A DNA stretch of 64,000 nucleotides from Aquabacterium sp. (GTDB taxonomy: Bacteria > Pseudomonadota > Gammaproteobacteria > Burkholderiales > Burkholderiaceae_C), in contig NZ_JACPYU010000025.1 in the NCBI RefSeq assembly GCF_016195855.1, forward strand, positions 119,431-183,430. The letters run 5' to 3'. Each line of letters opens with the position of its first letter. Positions within the stretch are counted from its first letter, which is position 1. The translations under genes were made by a program, and so were the position numbers. Shown piece after piece: positions 1 to 9,830 of this stretch. The notes under the pieces are model-generated. The model was given only the letters and a program-made list of their open reading frames with translations, ran no database searches and was not told the DNA's origin.

Positions 1-338
1 CCGGCGACTGGATCTACATCCTCAATACCGACCCCAAGACCCGCCACAAGACCGGCTATGAGGGCTCCAACGCGCTGTACATGGGGCGCAACCGTTTTGA
101 CGATTACTTCAACGACCACAACCATTCGTACAGCTACGAAGAAAAGGTCGATGAGGTCTACCAATGGCGCAACGGGGTGTTCAGCCGCTCGCGTGACGCC
201 GACAAGATCCAGCCCCTGAGCGCCGAGGACATGCGCCGCTTGAGCCAGCGCCCTGCCCAGGGTGGGCTGGTGAAGGGCTACCGCGTGGTGCCCTACCTGT
301 TCGGCTTTGAGGCGCTGCCAGCCTGGCGCCACCCCTGA
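1..338 (+). CDS. 3' end of an unrecognised protein gene (partial)
   Basis: An open frame enters from the left edge (first full codon at base 3) and stops at a TGA at 336-338, giving about 111 C-terminal residues. The first in-frame ATG is at 81, but the open frame before it reads as ordinary protein, so the start is probably outside the window. The fragment is rich in Asp, Tyr, Arg and Asn, ends in a Pro/Trp-containing tail (ALPAWRHP) and has no hydrophobic segment. I do not recognise the family and assign no function. Codon use matches the GC-rich neighbours. Confidence 0.6.
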   Translation, partial: GDWIYILNTDPKTRHKTGYEGSNALYMGRNRFDDYFNDHNHSYSYEEKVDEVYQWRNGVFSRSRDADKIQPLSAEDMRRLSQRPAQGGLVKGYRVVPYLFGFEALPAWRHP

Positions 339-353
339 GCCGCCTGCGCCTGA

Positions 354-1001
354 TCAGGCCTGCTGGTAAAGCGCCTGGGCCAGCGGGTTGGGCGTGGGCT
401 CGGCGATCTTGCTCAGCGTGTTGCGGTCACGGTGGTGGAAGGGTTCGGCCTGGCCCTTGATCTCCATCACGGTGTCCTCGTCATAAGACCAGGTGCCATC
501 CGGGTTGATCGTCACCTGGATGCGGAATTCCACCGTGCGGAAGGCATGTTCCAGAAACGGCGTCGAGCAGATGCCGTAGTCCAGCTGCCCCCGCGTGGCG
601 ACCAGCTCGAAGCTGGTGGCATCGGCCGTGGCCTTGCCCGCCGCCATCACGGTCTGCGCACGCGGGATGGTCAGGGTGTGGATGACGGTCCCGGTGGTGG
701 GCTCCCACAACCAGTAGCCAACCTGGTCATGGTAGGTCTTGACCTGATCCGGCTTGGTCACGTGCGTGTGATAGCGCAGGCCGTAGAACAGCTGCGGGCC
801 GTTGGTTTGCGGGTCAATGGGCTGCAACTCGATGCGCTCGACATAGGCCTGCTTCTTGGCGCCTTCCGCCTTGGGTTTGACGTCCAGGCCGCGCGTGCCC
901 TGCCAGATACCGGCCATGCCGCGCAGGGGCCCCAGGTTTTTCAGGGTGTCCACATCCACATTGGACGGCTCGGTATAGATGTCCTTCGGAAAATCACTCA
1001 T
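354..1001 (-). CDS. Heme-binding beta-barrel (nitrobindin/FABP-like) protein
   Basis: The product is 215 aa. A longer in-frame start exists, but the ATG at 999-1001 is chosen because AGGAG lies at the right distance before it and the N terminus (MSDFPKDIYTE) then fits a small cytosolic protein. The pattern of a Gly-rich 'G(M)AGIWQG' segment near residue 28, followed by alternating beta strands, resembles the DUF1794/THAP4 heme-binding beta-barrel family, which includes nitrobindins. Members bind heme in a lipocalin-like barrel and react with NO or peroxynitrite. I cannot identify the heme-ligating His from sequence alone. It is transcribed divergently from the hydrogenase operon with 137 bp between the starts, so a shared control region is possible but unproven. 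Confidence 0.65.
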   Translation of the reverse strand: MSDFPKDIYTEPSNVDVDTLKNLGPLRGMAGIWQGTRGLDVKPKAEGAKKQAYVERIELQPIDPQTNGPQLFYGLRYHTHVTKPDQVKTYHDQVGYWLWEPTTGTVIHTLTIPRAQTVMAAGKATADATSFELVATRGQLDYGICSTPFLEHAFRTVEFRIQVTINPDGTWSYDEDTVMEIKGQAEPFHHRDRNTLSKIAEPTPNPLAQALYQQA

Positions 1002-1077
1002 GCCCACTCCTGGCTGACAAGGTTTCACTGACGTCAATTTAGCGTCAAATCGAGCTGTGTCGCCCGCCCCACTGCCA

Positions 1078-1105
1078 TTGACCTGGGCTTGAATTGCGCT
1101 ACCCT
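1078..1105 (+). promoter_or_regulatory. Candidate sigma-70 promoter for the hyp-hox operon
   Basis: TTGACC (1078-1083) is followed after 16 bp by TACCCT (1100-1105), placing transcription start near 1112, about 27 nt before hypB. The -35 is a good match and the -10 is weak (3 of 6). This is the only promoter-like pair I see in the divergent region before a block of eleven closely spaced genes. Confidence 0.35.
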
Positions 1106-1138
1106 TGGCGACATCACCGGCAAGGATCAGGAACACCC

Positions 1139-1906
1139 ATGTGCACCATCTGTGGCTGTGAGTCTGCCCAAAGCCATGCGCACGAGCATGGCCACGTGCA
1201 TGACGATGTGCATGAGCACCCCCATCCTCAAGCGCATGGTGGCGACATGCACACCCGCGTCCTGCAGCTGGAGCAGGACATCCTGGCCGGCAACGACCAT
1301 GTCGCCGCCCACATCCGCGAACACCTGGCCGCCCACCACACCCTGGCACTCAACCTGGTCTCCAGCCCGGGCTCGGGCAAAACCACCTTGCTGGTTGAAA
1401 CCGTGCAACGCCTGCAGGCCAGCCGCCCCGTGGCCGTGATCGAGGGCGACCAGCAAACCAGTTTCGACGCCGAACGCATCCGGGCCACCGGCGTGCGCGC
1501 CATCCAGATCAACACCGGCAAGGGCTGCCACCTCGACGCCCGCATGGTGCACGATGCCCTGCACCACCTGCCCGATCTGGATCACGGCGTGCTGATGATC
1601 GAAAACGTCGGCAACCTGGTCTGCCCCGCCGCCTTTGACCTGGGTGAACGCACCAAGGTGCTGGTGTTCTCCGTCACAGAGGGTGAAGACAAGCCCCTCA
1701 AATACCCCGATATGTTCCAGGCCGCCGGCCTGATCCTGCTCAACAAGTGCGATCTGCTGCCGCACCTGCGCTTCGACATGGACAAGGCCATGGGCTTCAT
1801 CCGTCAGGTCAACCCCGATGCCGCCGTCATCGCGCTCTCGGCCACCACCGGCCAGGGTTTTGATGACTGGATGGGCTGGCTGGAGCAGCAATGCACCGCC
1901 GCCTAG
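1139..1906 (+). CDS. hypB: Hydrogenase nickel incorporation GTPase HypB
   Basis: The product is 255 aa. HypB is the GTPase that delivers nickel, together with HypA, into the large subunit of [NiFe] hydrogenases. The start at 1139 is chosen over an upstream GTG/ATG because the N terminus then carries the HypB Cys motif MCTICGC (Cys2, 5, 7) and AGGATCAGGA precedes it. A His-rich stretch (ten His between residues 13 and 38) is a nickel-storage feature seen in some HypB proteins. The P-loop SSPGSGKTT is at residues 75-83, and the later NKCD segment (guanine specificity) and IENVGN are typical. It is the first gene of the operon, and its 3' end overlaps hypF by 16 bp, which suggests translational coupling. 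Confidence 0.95.
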   Translation: MCTICGCESAQSHAHEHGHVHDDVHEHPHPQAHGGDMHTRVLQLEQDILAGNDHVAAHIREHLAAHHTLALNLVSSPGSGKTTLLVETVQRLQASRPVAVIEGDQQTSFDAERIRATGVRAIQINTGKGCHLDARMVHDALHHLPDLDHGVLMIENVGNLVCPAAFDLGERTKVLVFSVTEGEDKPLKYPDMFQAAGLILLNKCDLLPHLRFDMDKAMGFIRQVNPDAAVIALSATTGQGFDDWMGWLEQQCTAA

Positions 1907-4347
1907 CCGTGCGTGGGCAGGTCCAGGGCGTGGGTTTCCGCCCCTGGGTCTGGCAACAGGCCACCGCGCTGGGCCTGATCGGCTGGGTGCGCAACACCAG
2001 CTTCGGCGTGGAAATCGACCTGCACGGTGATGCGGCCTTGCTGGACACCCTGCAAGAGCGACTGTGGCAAGCCCCGGCGCCCGCCAAGGTCGAGCAAGTG
2101 GACGTGCTGACGGCCACGTCCACCACCGACACCTCGGCGCCCACCAAGCCTTTCGAGATCCAGCCCAGCGTCAGCAGCCCCCATCCCCACATGGCCACGA
2201 TTGGCGCCGACCTGGGCGTGTGCGCCCGCTGCCTGTCGGAGCTGTTCAACCCGGACAACCGGCGCTGGCGGCATGCCTTCATCAACTGCCCGCAATGCGG
2301 GCCTCGCTACACCGTCACCCGCAGCCTGCCGTTTGACCGCGGCCACACCAGCCTGGCGCGCTTCCTGCCCTGCCCGACATGCGACGCCGAATACAAGAAC
2401 GGCGCAGACCGGCGCTTTCACCACCAGACCAACACCTGCCCCGAATGCGGCCCGCGCCTGTGGCTCAAGCAGACCGACGGCAGCCTCGATGAGCACGACC
2501 CGATTGCCGCCGGCCTGAAGCTGCTGCGCGAAGGCGGCATCCTGGCGGTCAAGGGCCTGGGTGGCTTTCACCTCGTCTGCGATGCCCGCCAGCCCGATGC
2601 CGTGGCCCGCTTGCGCCAGCGCAAGCGGCGCGACGCCAAACCCCTGGCCGTGATGATGGCCAACCCGGCGTCCATCCCGCCCTGGGCCCCGATGACCCCG
2701 CACGAGCAGCGCTGGCTGCAATCGGCCGAGCGCCCCATCGTGTTGCTGACGCAATCCGACCGCGCCAAACGCGAGATGCCTCGGGTGGCCCCCGACCTGG
2801 CCTGGCTGGGTGTGATGCTGCCCTACACCCCCATCCACTTCCTGCTCTTTCACGAGGCAGCGGGCCGCCCTGCCGGCACCGACTGGCTGACACGCCCGCA
2901 GGAGATGGTGATGGTGGTCACCAGTGGCAATGCCAGCGGATCGCCCCTGGTGATCGACAACGAAACCGCGCAGCTGGAGCTGGCCGAGATCGCCGACGGC
3001 TGGCTGCTGCACGACCGCGACATCCTGGCGCGCAACGACGACTCGGTGCTGCGGGTGCGGCCCGATGGCTCGGCCTGTTTCATCCGGCGCAGCCGGGGTT
3101 ATGCCCCCATGCCGGTGGCCCTGCCCACGCAGCCCGGCAAAAGCCAGGACGAGCAGCATCTGCCACCCTCCGTGCTGGCCATGGGCGCATTGCTCAAAAG
3201 TACCTTGTGCATCACCCAGGGCGACCGCGCCATGGTGTCGCCCCATGTGGGTGACCTGGACTCGGTCGACACGCGCGTGGTCTTCACCCGCATGGCCGAC
3301 ATCTGGCCCGGCTGGCTGCGCACCCAGCCCGACGCCCTGGCCTGCGACCTGCACCCCGACTTCTTCAGCACCATCCTGGCCGCGCACATGGCCCACAGCC
3401 GCGCCTCCACCGCGTCGGGCGTGCAGGCCTTGCCGCTGATCCAGGTCCAGCACCACCACGCCCATGTGGCCGCCGTGCTGGCCGAGCATGCCGACGAAAA
3501 AGGCGTGCACGGCCCCGTGATCGGCCTGGCGCTGGACGGCCATGGCCTGGGCAGCGACGGCATGGTCTGGGGTGGCGAACTGCTCGCGGTGCAAGAAGAC
3601 CAGTGCGAGCGCCTGGGCCATTTGTGGCCGCTGGTCATGCCCGGCGGGGACGCCGCCGTGCGCGAGCCCTGGCGCATGGCCGCCTCGCTGCTGCATACCC
3701 TGGGGCGCACCAAAGAGATCGGCGTGCGCTTCGCGTCGATCCAGCAATCGGGCCTGTTGCAGCAGTGGTTGTCGCAAAGCACGACGCCGGGTGCGGCCTC
3801 CGGCAAGTCACCCGTCACCCATGGGCACGCCCAGACCACCAGCCTGGGGCGCCTGTTCGATGCCGCGGCCGGCCTGCTCAACGTGCTGGCACCCTACACC
3901 CAATCACGCTTTGAGGCCGAAGCCGCGATGCGCCTGGAAAGCCTGGCCAGCACCTGCTGGCCCGCCGAACCGCTGAACGGCGGTTGGCAGATCACCGACG
4001 AACTGGTGCTCGACTGGCGGCCGCTCATGAACTGGCTGGCCGATCAGGGCGACACGGCGCAAGCGGCGGCGGTGTTCCACGCCACGGTGGCCGCGGCCCT
4101 GGCCGACTGGGCCGCCCAGGCCTGCGCGCGCCGGGGCCTGAACACCGTGGTGCTGTCCGGCGGTTGCCTGGCCAACCGCCTGCTCGACGACGCCTTGTAC
4201 AGCAGCCTGATCGCCCAGGGCCTGAGGGTCTGGCGCCCGGCACAATACCCCTGTGGTGACGGCGGCCTGAGCCTTGGGCAAGCCTGGGTTGCCCGCCAGA
4301 GACTGATCAAACAAGACCCATGTGCCTCGCCCTACCAGCCCGCGTGA
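1891..4347 (+). CDS. hypF: Carbamoyltransferase HypF
   Basis: The product is 818 aa, full length for the family. HypF converts carbamoyl phosphate and ATP into a carbamoyl adenylate and passes the carbamoyl group to the C-terminal Cys of HypE, which makes the cyanide ligands of the NiFe site. Domains in order: acylphosphatase-like ([12 protein letters not shown], residues 9-20), two HypF-type zinc fingers (Cys111/114 with Cys133/136; Cys161/164 with Cys183/186), a YrdC-like domain (about 200-390) and a Kae1/ASKHA-like C-terminal domain with HHHAH near residue 525 and a late GGC segment. It overlaps hypB (16 bp) and hypC (28 bp), consistent with one coupled operon. Confidence 0.95.
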   Translation: MHRRLAVRGQVQGVGFRPWVWQQATALGLIGWVRNTSFGVEIDLHGDAALLDTLQERLWQAPAPAKVEQVDVLTATSTTDTSAPTKPFEIQPSVSSPHPHMATIGADLGVCARCLSELFNPDNRRWRHAFINCPQCGPRYTVTRSLPFDRGHTSLARFLPCPTCDAEYKNGADRRFHHQTNTCPECGPRLWLKQTDGSLDEHDPIAAGLKLLREGGILAVKGLGGFHLVCDARQPDAVARLRQRKRRDAKPLAVMMANPASIPPWAPMTPHEQRWLQSAERPIVLLTQSDRAKREMPRVAPDLAWLGVMLPYTPIHFLLFHEAAGRPAGTDWLTRPQEMVMVVTSGNASGSPLVIDNETAQLELAEIADGWLLHDRDILARNDDSVLRVRPDGSACFIRRSRGYAPMPVALPTQPGKSQDEQHLPPSVLAMGALLKSTLCITQGDRAMVSPHVGDLDSVDTRVVFTRMADIWPGWLRTQPDALACDLHPDFFSTILAAHMAHSRASTASGVQALPLIQVQHHHAHVAAVLAEHADEKGVHGPVIGLALDGHGLGSDGMVWGGELLAVQEDQCERLGHLWPLVMPGGDAAVREPWRMAASLLHTLGRTKEIGVRFASIQQSGLLQQWLSQSTTPGAASGKSPVTHGHAQTTSLGRLFDAAAGLLNVLAPYTQSRFEAEAAMRLESLASTCWPAEPLNGGWQITDELVLDWRPLMNWLADQGDTAQAAAVFHATVAAALADWAAQACARRGLNTVVLSGGCLANRLLDDALYSSLIAQGLRVWRPAQYPCGDGGLSLGQAWVARQRLIKQDPCASPYQPA

Positions 4348-4583
4348 TCGAGATCGACGCCGCCTGCCAGCACGGCACGGTGGACATGGGAGGCGTGCGC
4401 AAGCAGGTCTCGCTGGCGCTGCTCGATGAGGTGCAGCTTGGCGACTACGTGATCGTGCACGTGGGCTACGCCCTCACCCGGCTGGACCAGGAGGAGGCCG
4501 AGCACACCCTGACCCTGTTTGCCCAGATGGCTGCCGATACAGAGCCAAGCACGCCAGCAAACACGCCGGCAAACGCGCCATGA
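4320..4583 (+). CDS. hypC: HypC hydrogenase assembly chaperone
   Basis: The product is 87 aa, usual for the HypC/HupF family. It starts MCLALPARV; the Cys2 exposed after Met removal is the residue that carries the Fe(CN)2CO unit between HypD and the hydrogenase large subunit. A GDYVIVHVGYAL segment in the middle is a family signature. The start codon lies inside the end of hypF, and the stop overlaps the hypD start by 4 bp (ATGA). The C-terminal tail (PSTPANTPANAP) is a short Pro/Ala-rich extension with no obvious role. Confidence 0.93.
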   Translation: MCLALPARVIEIDAACQHGTVDMGGVRKQVSLALLDEVQLGDYVIVHVGYALTRLDQEEAEHTLTLFAQMAADTEPSTPANTPANAP

Positions 4584-5701
4584 AGTACGTCAGCGAATTC
4601 CGTGACCCGCAACTGGCGCAGCAACTGGCGCAGGCCATGGCACGCGAGGTGCGCCTTGATCGGCCCTACCGCTTCATGGAGTTCTGTGGTGGCCACACAC
4701 ATGCGCTGGCGCGCTACGGCGTGCTGGATCTCTTGCCCCCGCAAGTGCAGATGATCCATGGCCCCGGTTGCCCGGTGTGCGTGCTGCCGATTGGCCGCAT
4801 CGACATGGCCATCGAGGTGGCGCGCCGCCCTGACGTCGTGCTGGCCAGCTATGGCGATACCTTGCGCATCCCGGTCTCCAAAGGCCTGAGCCTGATGGGC
4901 GCGCGCGCTCAGGGTGCTGATGTGCGCGTGGTCTATTCGGTGGACGACGCCTTGCAACTGGCGCGCACTTTGCCTGACCGTGAAGTCGTGTTCCTGGCCA
5001 TCGGCTTCGAGACCACCACCCCGCCAACGGCCGTGGCCATCCAGACCGCGCAGCGCGAAGGCCTGCGCAACTTCAGCGTGCTGTGCAACCACGTGCTCAC
5101 GCCAGCGGCCATGCACGCCATCCTGGATCAACCCGAGCCTGTGGCGCTGGACGGGCTGGTGGGGCCGGCGCATGTCTCGACCATCATCGGCTCACGCCCT
5201 TACGAGGCCTTTGCCGCCGACTACCGCTTGCCCGTGGTGATCGCCGGCTTCGAGCCGCTGGACGTGATGCAGGCCATCCTGATGCTGATCCGCCAGGTCA
5301 ACGACGGCCGCGCCGAGGTTGAAAACGAGTTCACGCGTGCGGTCAACCGCGAGGGCAATGCCAAGGCGATTGCCTTGACCGATGAAGTCTTCAGCTTGCG
5401 CGACGGCTTCGAGTGGCGCGGCCTGGGCCGCATCCCGCACAGCGCCTTGCGCCTGAGCGATGCCCATGCCGGCATGGACGCCGAGTTGCGCTTTGGGCTG
5501 GCTGCGCGTGCGGTGCCCGATCACCCGCGCTGCGAATGCGGCCCGATCCTGCGCGGGCACAAGCGCCCGCAAGACTGCGTGCTGTTTGGCACCATCTGCA
5601 CGCCCGATCAACCAACGGGCGCCTGCATGGTCAGCTCCGAAGGCGCTTGTGCAGCGCATTACCGTTATGGCCGCCACCAAACCAGCGAGGTCACCGCGTG
5701 A
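4580..5701 (+). CDS. hypD: HypD hydrogenase Fe-S assembly protein
   Basis: The product is 373 aa. HypD, with HypC, is the scaffold on which the Fe(CN)2CO group is built. Motifs seen are FCGGHTH around Cys36, GPGCPVC with Cys64 and Cys67, GFETTTP in the middle, and the C-terminal Cys-rich part (CECG through GTIC to GACMVSSEGAC) that holds a [4Fe-4S] cluster. All conserved Cys residues expected of the family appear present. It overlaps hypC by 4 bp and hypE by 4 bp (GTGA), so translation of the three is probably coupled. Confidence 0.95.
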   Translation: MKYVSEFRDPQLAQQLAQAMAREVRLDRPYRFMEFCGGHTHALARYGVLDLLPPQVQMIHGPGCPVCVLPIGRIDMAIEVARRPDVVLASYGDTLRIPVSKGLSLMGARAQGADVRVVYSVDDALQLARTLPDREVVFLAIGFETTTPPTAVAIQTAQREGLRNFSVLCNHVLTPAAMHAILDQPEPVALDGLVGPAHVSTIIGSRPYEAFAADYRLPVVIAGFEPLDVMQAILMLIRQVNDGRAEVENEFTRAVNREGNAKAIALTDEVFSLRDGFEWRGLGRIPHSALRLSDAHAGMDAELRFGLAARAVPDHPRCECGPILRGHKRPQDCVLFGTICTPDQPTGACMVSSEGACAAHYRYGRHQTSEVTA

Positions 5702-6765
5702 GCCCCATCAAGCCCGCCTATGTGCGCCCTCTGGACCTCAAACAAGGCCGTGTTGACCTGACCCATGGTGCAGGCGGTCGTGCCAGCCACCAGTTGATCG
5801 AGACGGTGTTCCGGCCTGCTTTCACGCAAACCTGGCCTGGCGGCTGGCAAGACGCGGGCGACGATGGCGCCGTGCTGCCGGAGATCCCTGCGGGCGGCAG
5901 GCTGGTCATGGCCACCGACGCGCACGTGGTGTCGCCATTGTTCTTTCCTGGCGGCAACATTGGCAGCCTGGCGGTACACGGCACGGTCAACGACCTGGCC
6001 ATGATGGGTGCCAGGCCGCTGCACCTGAGCGTGAGCTTCATCCTGGAAGAAGGCCTGCCCCTGAGCGATCTGGTGCGGGTGGTGCAATCGATGGCGCTTG
6101 CTGCGCGCGAGGCCGAGGTGGCCATCGTGGCGGGCGACACCAAGGTGGTGGAGCGCGGCAAGGCCGATGGGCTCTACATCAGCACCACCGGCCTGGGCCA
6201 GTGCAGGCCGGGCGTGCAACTGTCCGGCAAGTTGGCACAAGCAGGCGACGCGGTGCTGCTGTCGGGCAGCGTGGGCGACCACGGCGTGGCCATCCTCAGT
6301 CAGCGCGAGGGGCTGCGCTTTGACGCCCCGATCGAATCTGACAGCGCCGCCTTGCATGGCCTGGTCGCGCACATGCTGGACACGGGCGCGGCCTTGCGCG
6401 TGCTGCGCGACCCGACCCGCGGCGGCCTGGCCACCACGCTCAACGAGATCGCCGTGGCCTCCGGCGTGGGCATGCAGCTCGATGAGCGCGCGATCGTGGT
6501 GAACCCCACGGTGGCCGCCGCCTGCGAGTTCATGGGGCTGGACCCGCTCTACATGGCCAATGAAGGCAAGCTGATCGCCATCTGTGCCGCCAGTGATGCC
6601 GAGCGCCTGCTGAACGCCATGCGCGCCCACCCCTTGGGCCAGCAGGCCTGCCGCATCGGCACCGTCACCCCAAGCCCCAGCGGCCTGGTCCAGATGCGCA
6701 CCAGCTTTGGCGGGCAGCGCATGCTGGACTGGTTGATGGGCGAGCCCTTGCCTCGCATTTGTTGA
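5698..6765 (+). CDS. hypE: HypE, carbamoyl dehydratase
   Basis: The product is 355 aa when started at the GTG at 5698, which overlaps the hypD stop as GTGA. The open frame extends further upstream, but that part lies over hypD and does not resemble HypE. HypE is an AIR-synthase-type ATPase that dehydrates a thiocarbamate on its C-terminal Cys to thiocyanate, the source of CN ligands. The protein ends in PRIC, so the essential terminal Cys is present (residue 355). LTHGAGG near the N terminus and the VAGDTKVV and DPTRGGLAT segments are typical. The gap to hoxF is 43 bp. Confidence 0.95.
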   Translation: MSPIKPAYVRPLDLKQGRVDLTHGAGGRASHQLIETVFRPAFTQTWPGGWQDAGDDGAVLPEIPAGGRLVMATDAHVVSPLFFPGGNIGSLAVHGTVNDLAMMGARPLHLSVSFILEEGLPLSDLVRVVQSMALAAREAEVAIVAGDTKVVERGKADGLYISTTGLGQCRPGVQLSGKLAQAGDAVLLSGSVGDHGVAILSQREGLRFDAPIESDSAALHGLVAHMLDTGAALRVLRDPTRGGLATTLNEIAVASGVGMQLDERAIVVNPTVAAACEFMGLDPLYMANEGKLIAICAASDAERLLNAMRAHPLGQQACRIGTVTPSPSGLVQMRTSFGGQRMLDWLMGEPLPRIC

Positions 6766-6808
6766 TGCCCTGACAAAAAGCCGTCACGCCCACTGGATAC
6801 TTTGAAGC

Positions 6809-8575
6809 ATGCCCCTTAAAACCGAGATCAGCGACATCAAGGACATCCTGCAACGCTACCAGGCGGGGCCGGCTGACTTGCTGCAGGTGCTGCGGCAAGT
6901 ACAGGCGCACTTCCATCACGTCCCGGCCTTCGCCATTGAGGCTCTGGTGCAAGCCTGGGGGCTCAGTTATGCAGCCGTGCGCAGCGTCGTGGGCTTCTAC
7001 CATTTCCTCAGCTTCGAGCCCCGCGGCCGCTACACGCTGTACCTGAGCGACAGCGTGACCGACCGCATGCTGGGCAGCGAAGCCATCACACGGCGTCTGG
7101 CCGAGCGGCTGGGCGTGACGCTGGAACAAGTGCGTGGCGACGGCCTGGTCTCCCTGCACCGCACCTCGTGCACAGGCCTGTGCGACCAGGGCCCGGCCGG
7201 TCTGGTCAATGGCCACCCGCTGACACGCCTGACCGCACGCCGGGCCGATGAGGTTGCCGACCTGATCCTGAGCGACACGCCGCTGGACGCATGGCCCGCC
7301 GATTTCTTTGAAGTCAGCAACCCGGTGTGGCGCCACAACCTGACCTTGCGTCACCCCATTGCGCCCGGGCAGGCCATCACCCGCATGTTGGCGATGGGGC
7401 CACAGGCCATGCTCGATGAACTGCAGGCCTCCGGCCTGCGCGGGCGTGGCGGCGCAGGCTTTGCCACCTGGCAGAAGTGGCAAGCCTGCCGCCAGGCCAC
7501 CGGGCTGCGCGCCATCACCTGCAATGCCGACGAGGGCGAGCCCGGCACCTTCAAGGACCGCATGCTGCTGATGCAGTGGGCGCACGAACTCATCGAGGGC
7601 ATGACCCTGGCGGCGCTCACGGTCGGGGCCACGCAAGGCTTCCTGTATGTGCGCGGTGAGTACGAGTTCATTGAGCCGCATCTGCGCGAGGTGCTGCAAG
7701 TGCGCCGTGACCGTAGTCTGCTGGGCAACTCGATCTCAGGATCAGGCCAGGCTTTTGATGTGGCGCTGCACCTGGGCGCCGGCGCCTATGTGTGCGGCGA
7801 AGAGACCGCGCTGATCGAATCGGTGGAAGGCAAGCGCGGCATCCCCCGCACGCGCCCGCCCTTCCCGGTAGACCGGGGCTACCTCGGCCTGCCCACCGTC
7901 AACAACAATGTGGAGACCTTTGTGCAGGTGGCGCAGATTGCCGTGCATGGCGGTGCCTGGTTTGCCGCACAGGGCACGGCCGCCTCACGCGGCACCCGCA
8001 TCCTGAGCGTGGCCGGCGACGTGGCCCGCCCCGGCCTGTATGAAGTGCCCTGGGGCGTCACCGTGGCAGAGGTGTTGGCCGACAGTGGCGCCACCGACGT
8101 GCAGGCCGTGCTGGTCGGTGGCCCCTCCGGCAAGCTGATCGACGCCAGCCAGTTGCAGCGCCAGATCAGCTTCGAGGACCTGCCCACCGGTGGCGCCTTC
8201 ACCGTGTTCAACCGCAGCCGCGACATGGTGGACGTGGCCACGCAGTACACGCGCTTTTTCGCGCACGAGTCATGCGGCTTCTGCACGCCCTGCCGCGTGG
8301 GTTGTGGCCAGCTGCTGGAAACCGCCGAGCGCCTGATCACGGGCCACGCCAGCCCATGGGACATCACCCGCCTGAAAGAAACCGCCAGCCTGATGCAGCA
8401 CCACAGCCATTGCGGCCTGGGCCAGACCGCGGCCCACCCGCTGCTGGACGTGATCCAGCACTTCCCTGATCAGGTCGAGCGCCGCCTGGTGCCCGATGAG
8501 CAGGCCTTCGACCTGGACGCCGCGACGGCCGACATGCACGCCAACACCCCCACGCCAGCCGGGAGGCCCGCATGA
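6809..8575 (+). CDS. hoxF: NAD-reducing hydrogenase diaphorase subunit HoxF
   Basis: The product is 588 aa, a NuoE-like domain (about 1-160) fused to a NuoF-like domain (about 180-560), the layout of HoxF in soluble bidirectional hydrogenases. It binds FMN and NAD(H) and exchanges electrons with the HoxU/HoxY clusters. The nucleotide/FMN segment RGRGGAGFATW is at 211-221, and the [4Fe-4S] ligands are Cys489, 492, 495 and Cys535. In the NuoE-like part only the second Cys pair is present (Cys121, Cys125); the region around 80-87 where the first pair would sit reads SDSVTDRM. A [2Fe-2S] cluster there would therefore be incomplete or use other ligands. The stop overlaps hoxU by 4 bp. Confidence 0.93.
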   Translation: MPLKTEISDIKDILQRYQAGPADLLQVLRQVQAHFHHVPAFAIEALVQAWGLSYAAVRSVVGFYHFLSFEPRGRYTLYLSDSVTDRMLGSEAITRRLAERLGVTLEQVRGDGLVSLHRTSCTGLCDQGPAGLVNGHPLTRLTARRADEVADLILSDTPLDAWPADFFEVSNPVWRHNLTLRHPIAPGQAITRMLAMGPQAMLDELQASGLRGRGGAGFATWQKWQACRQATGLRAITCNADEGEPGTFKDRMLLMQWAHELIEGMTLAALTVGATQGFLYVRGEYEFIEPHLREVLQVRRDRSLLGNSISGSGQAFDVALHLGAGAYVCGEETALIESVEGKRGIPRTRPPFPVDRGYLGLPTVNNNVETFVQVAQIAVHGGAWFAAQGTAASRGTRILSVAGDVARPGLYEVPWGVTVAEVLADSGATDVQAVLVGGPSGKLIDASQLQRQISFEDLPTGGAFTVFNRSRDMVDVATQYTRFFAHESCGFCTPCRVGCGQLLETAERLITGHASPWDITRLKETASLMQHHSHCGLGQTAAHPLLDVIQHFPDQVERRLVPDEQAFDLDAATADMHANTPTPAGRPA

Positions 8576-9276
8576 GCCAGCCCGCCACCTTCAAGCTGGA
8601 CGGGCGCGACATCCCCTTCGAGCCCGGCCAGACCATCATGCAAGCGGTGCAGGCAGCCGGCGCCTACATCCCGCACCTGTGCCACCACGCCGACTTCGAG
8701 CCCATTGGCAGCTGCAAGGTCTGCAGTGTGCGCATCAAGGGCCGCACGGTCACCTCCTGCACCATGCCGGCCAGCGCCGGCATGGAAGTTGAATCCGAAG
8801 CACCCGACATCAACCGCGACCGCAAGCGCCTGATCCAGATGCTGTTCGTGGAAGGCAACCACCATTGCCCTTTCTGTGAAAAGAGCGGCAACTGCCACCT
8901 GCAGGCCCTGGGCTACCACCTGGGCATGCAAGACACCCACTTCGTGCACGCCTACCCGCAGCATGCGGTCGACGCCTCGCACCCCGACGTGATGCTGGAC
9001 CGCAGCCGCTGCGTGCTGTGCGAGCTGTGCGTGCGCGCCAGCCGCGAGGTGGATGGCAAGAACGTGTTCGCCATCGGTGGCCGCGGCCTGAAAACCGAAT
9101 TGCTGATCAACAGCCCCAGCGGCACCTTGCGCGACAGCGCCGTGGCCGCCACAGACCGAGCCTTGTCCATCTGCCCCACCGGCGCCCTCATGCCCAAGCG
9201 ACAAGGCTTCGTCATCCCCATTGGCCAGCGGCACTACGACCACGCCGACATCGCCCAGCACCCGGAGGACACATGA
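8572..9276 (+). CDS. hoxU: NAD-reducing hydrogenase diaphorase subunit HoxU
   Basis: The product is 234 aa and equals the N-terminal Fe-S part of NuoG. It relays electrons between HoxF and HoxYH. The [2Fe-2S] ligands Cys37, 48, 51 and 63, a His-Cys3 type [4Fe-4S] set (around His97/98, Cys99, 102, 108) and a further Cys147, 150, 153 with Cys201 are all visible. It starts by ATGA overlap with hoxF and ends by ATGA overlap with hoxY. Confidence 0.93.
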   Translation: MSQPATFKLDGRDIPFEPGQTIMQAVQAAGAYIPHLCHHADFEPIGSCKVCSVRIKGRTVTSCTMPASAGMEVESEAPDINRDRKRLIQMLFVEGNHHCPFCEKSGNCHLQALGYHLGMQDTHFVHAYPQHAVDASHPDVMLDRSRCVLCELCVRASREVDGKNVFAIGGRGLKTELLINSPSGTLRDSAVAATDRALSICPTGALMPKRQGFVIPIGQRHYDHADIAQHPEDT

Positions 9277-9815
9277 GCCGCAAGCTGCGCATTGCCACCT
9301 GCTCACTGGCCGGCTGCTTTGGCTGCCACATGTCTTTTCTGGATGTGGACGAGGCCCTGGCCGACCTGATCGAGCACATCGAGTTCGACCGCAGCCCGCT
9401 GACCGACATCAAGCAGGTGAGCGAACACGGCGTGGACATCGGCCTGATCGAAGGCGGCCTGTGCAACCGCGAAAACGTCGAGGTGCTGCACGAGTTCCGG
9501 CAGCGCTGCAAGGTGCTGGTGGCCGTGGGAGCCTGCGCCATGTATGGTGGCGTGCCGGCCTTGCGCAATGGCATCCCCGTGTCGGAGCTGGTGGCCGAGG
9601 CTTACTTGGGAGCCGACCTGCTCAACCCCCAGGTGCCGCAAGACCCCGAGCTGCCGCCCTTACTCAAGAAGGTGCTGCCGCTGCACGAGGTGGTGCCCAT
9701 CGACTACACCCTGGCGGGCTGCCCACCGCCAGCCGAGGCCTTTCGCGAACTGATCATGGCCATGCTGGAGCAGCGCGAGCCCGTGCTGCCCGAAGACCTC
9801 CGCCGCTTTGATTGA
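9273..9815 (+). CDS. hoxY: NAD-reducing hydrogenase small subunit HoxY
   Basis: The product is 180 aa. This is the small subunit that holds the proximal [4Fe-4S] cluster next to the NiFe site. The start at 9273 (MSRKLRIATCSLAGC) is chosen because the open frame upstream lies over hoxU and is a shadow. Likely ligands are Cys15, Cys18, Cys88 (GACAMYGG) and Cys150 (AGCPPP). There is no Tat signal peptide, in keeping with a cytoplasmic enzyme. It is short compared with uptake hydrogenase small subunits, as expected of the HoxY type that lacks medial and distal cluster domains. Confidence 0.93.
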   Translation: MSRKLRIATCSLAGCFGCHMSFLDVDEALADLIEHIEFDRSPLTDIKQVSEHGVDIGLIEGGLCNRENVEVLHEFRQRCKVLVAVGACAMYGGVPALRNGIPVSELVAEAYLGADLLNPQVPQDPELPPLLKKVLPLHEVVPIDYTLAGCPPPAEAFRELIMAMLEQREPVLPEDLRRFD

Positions 9816-9830
9816 CCCGACACCATTCCC

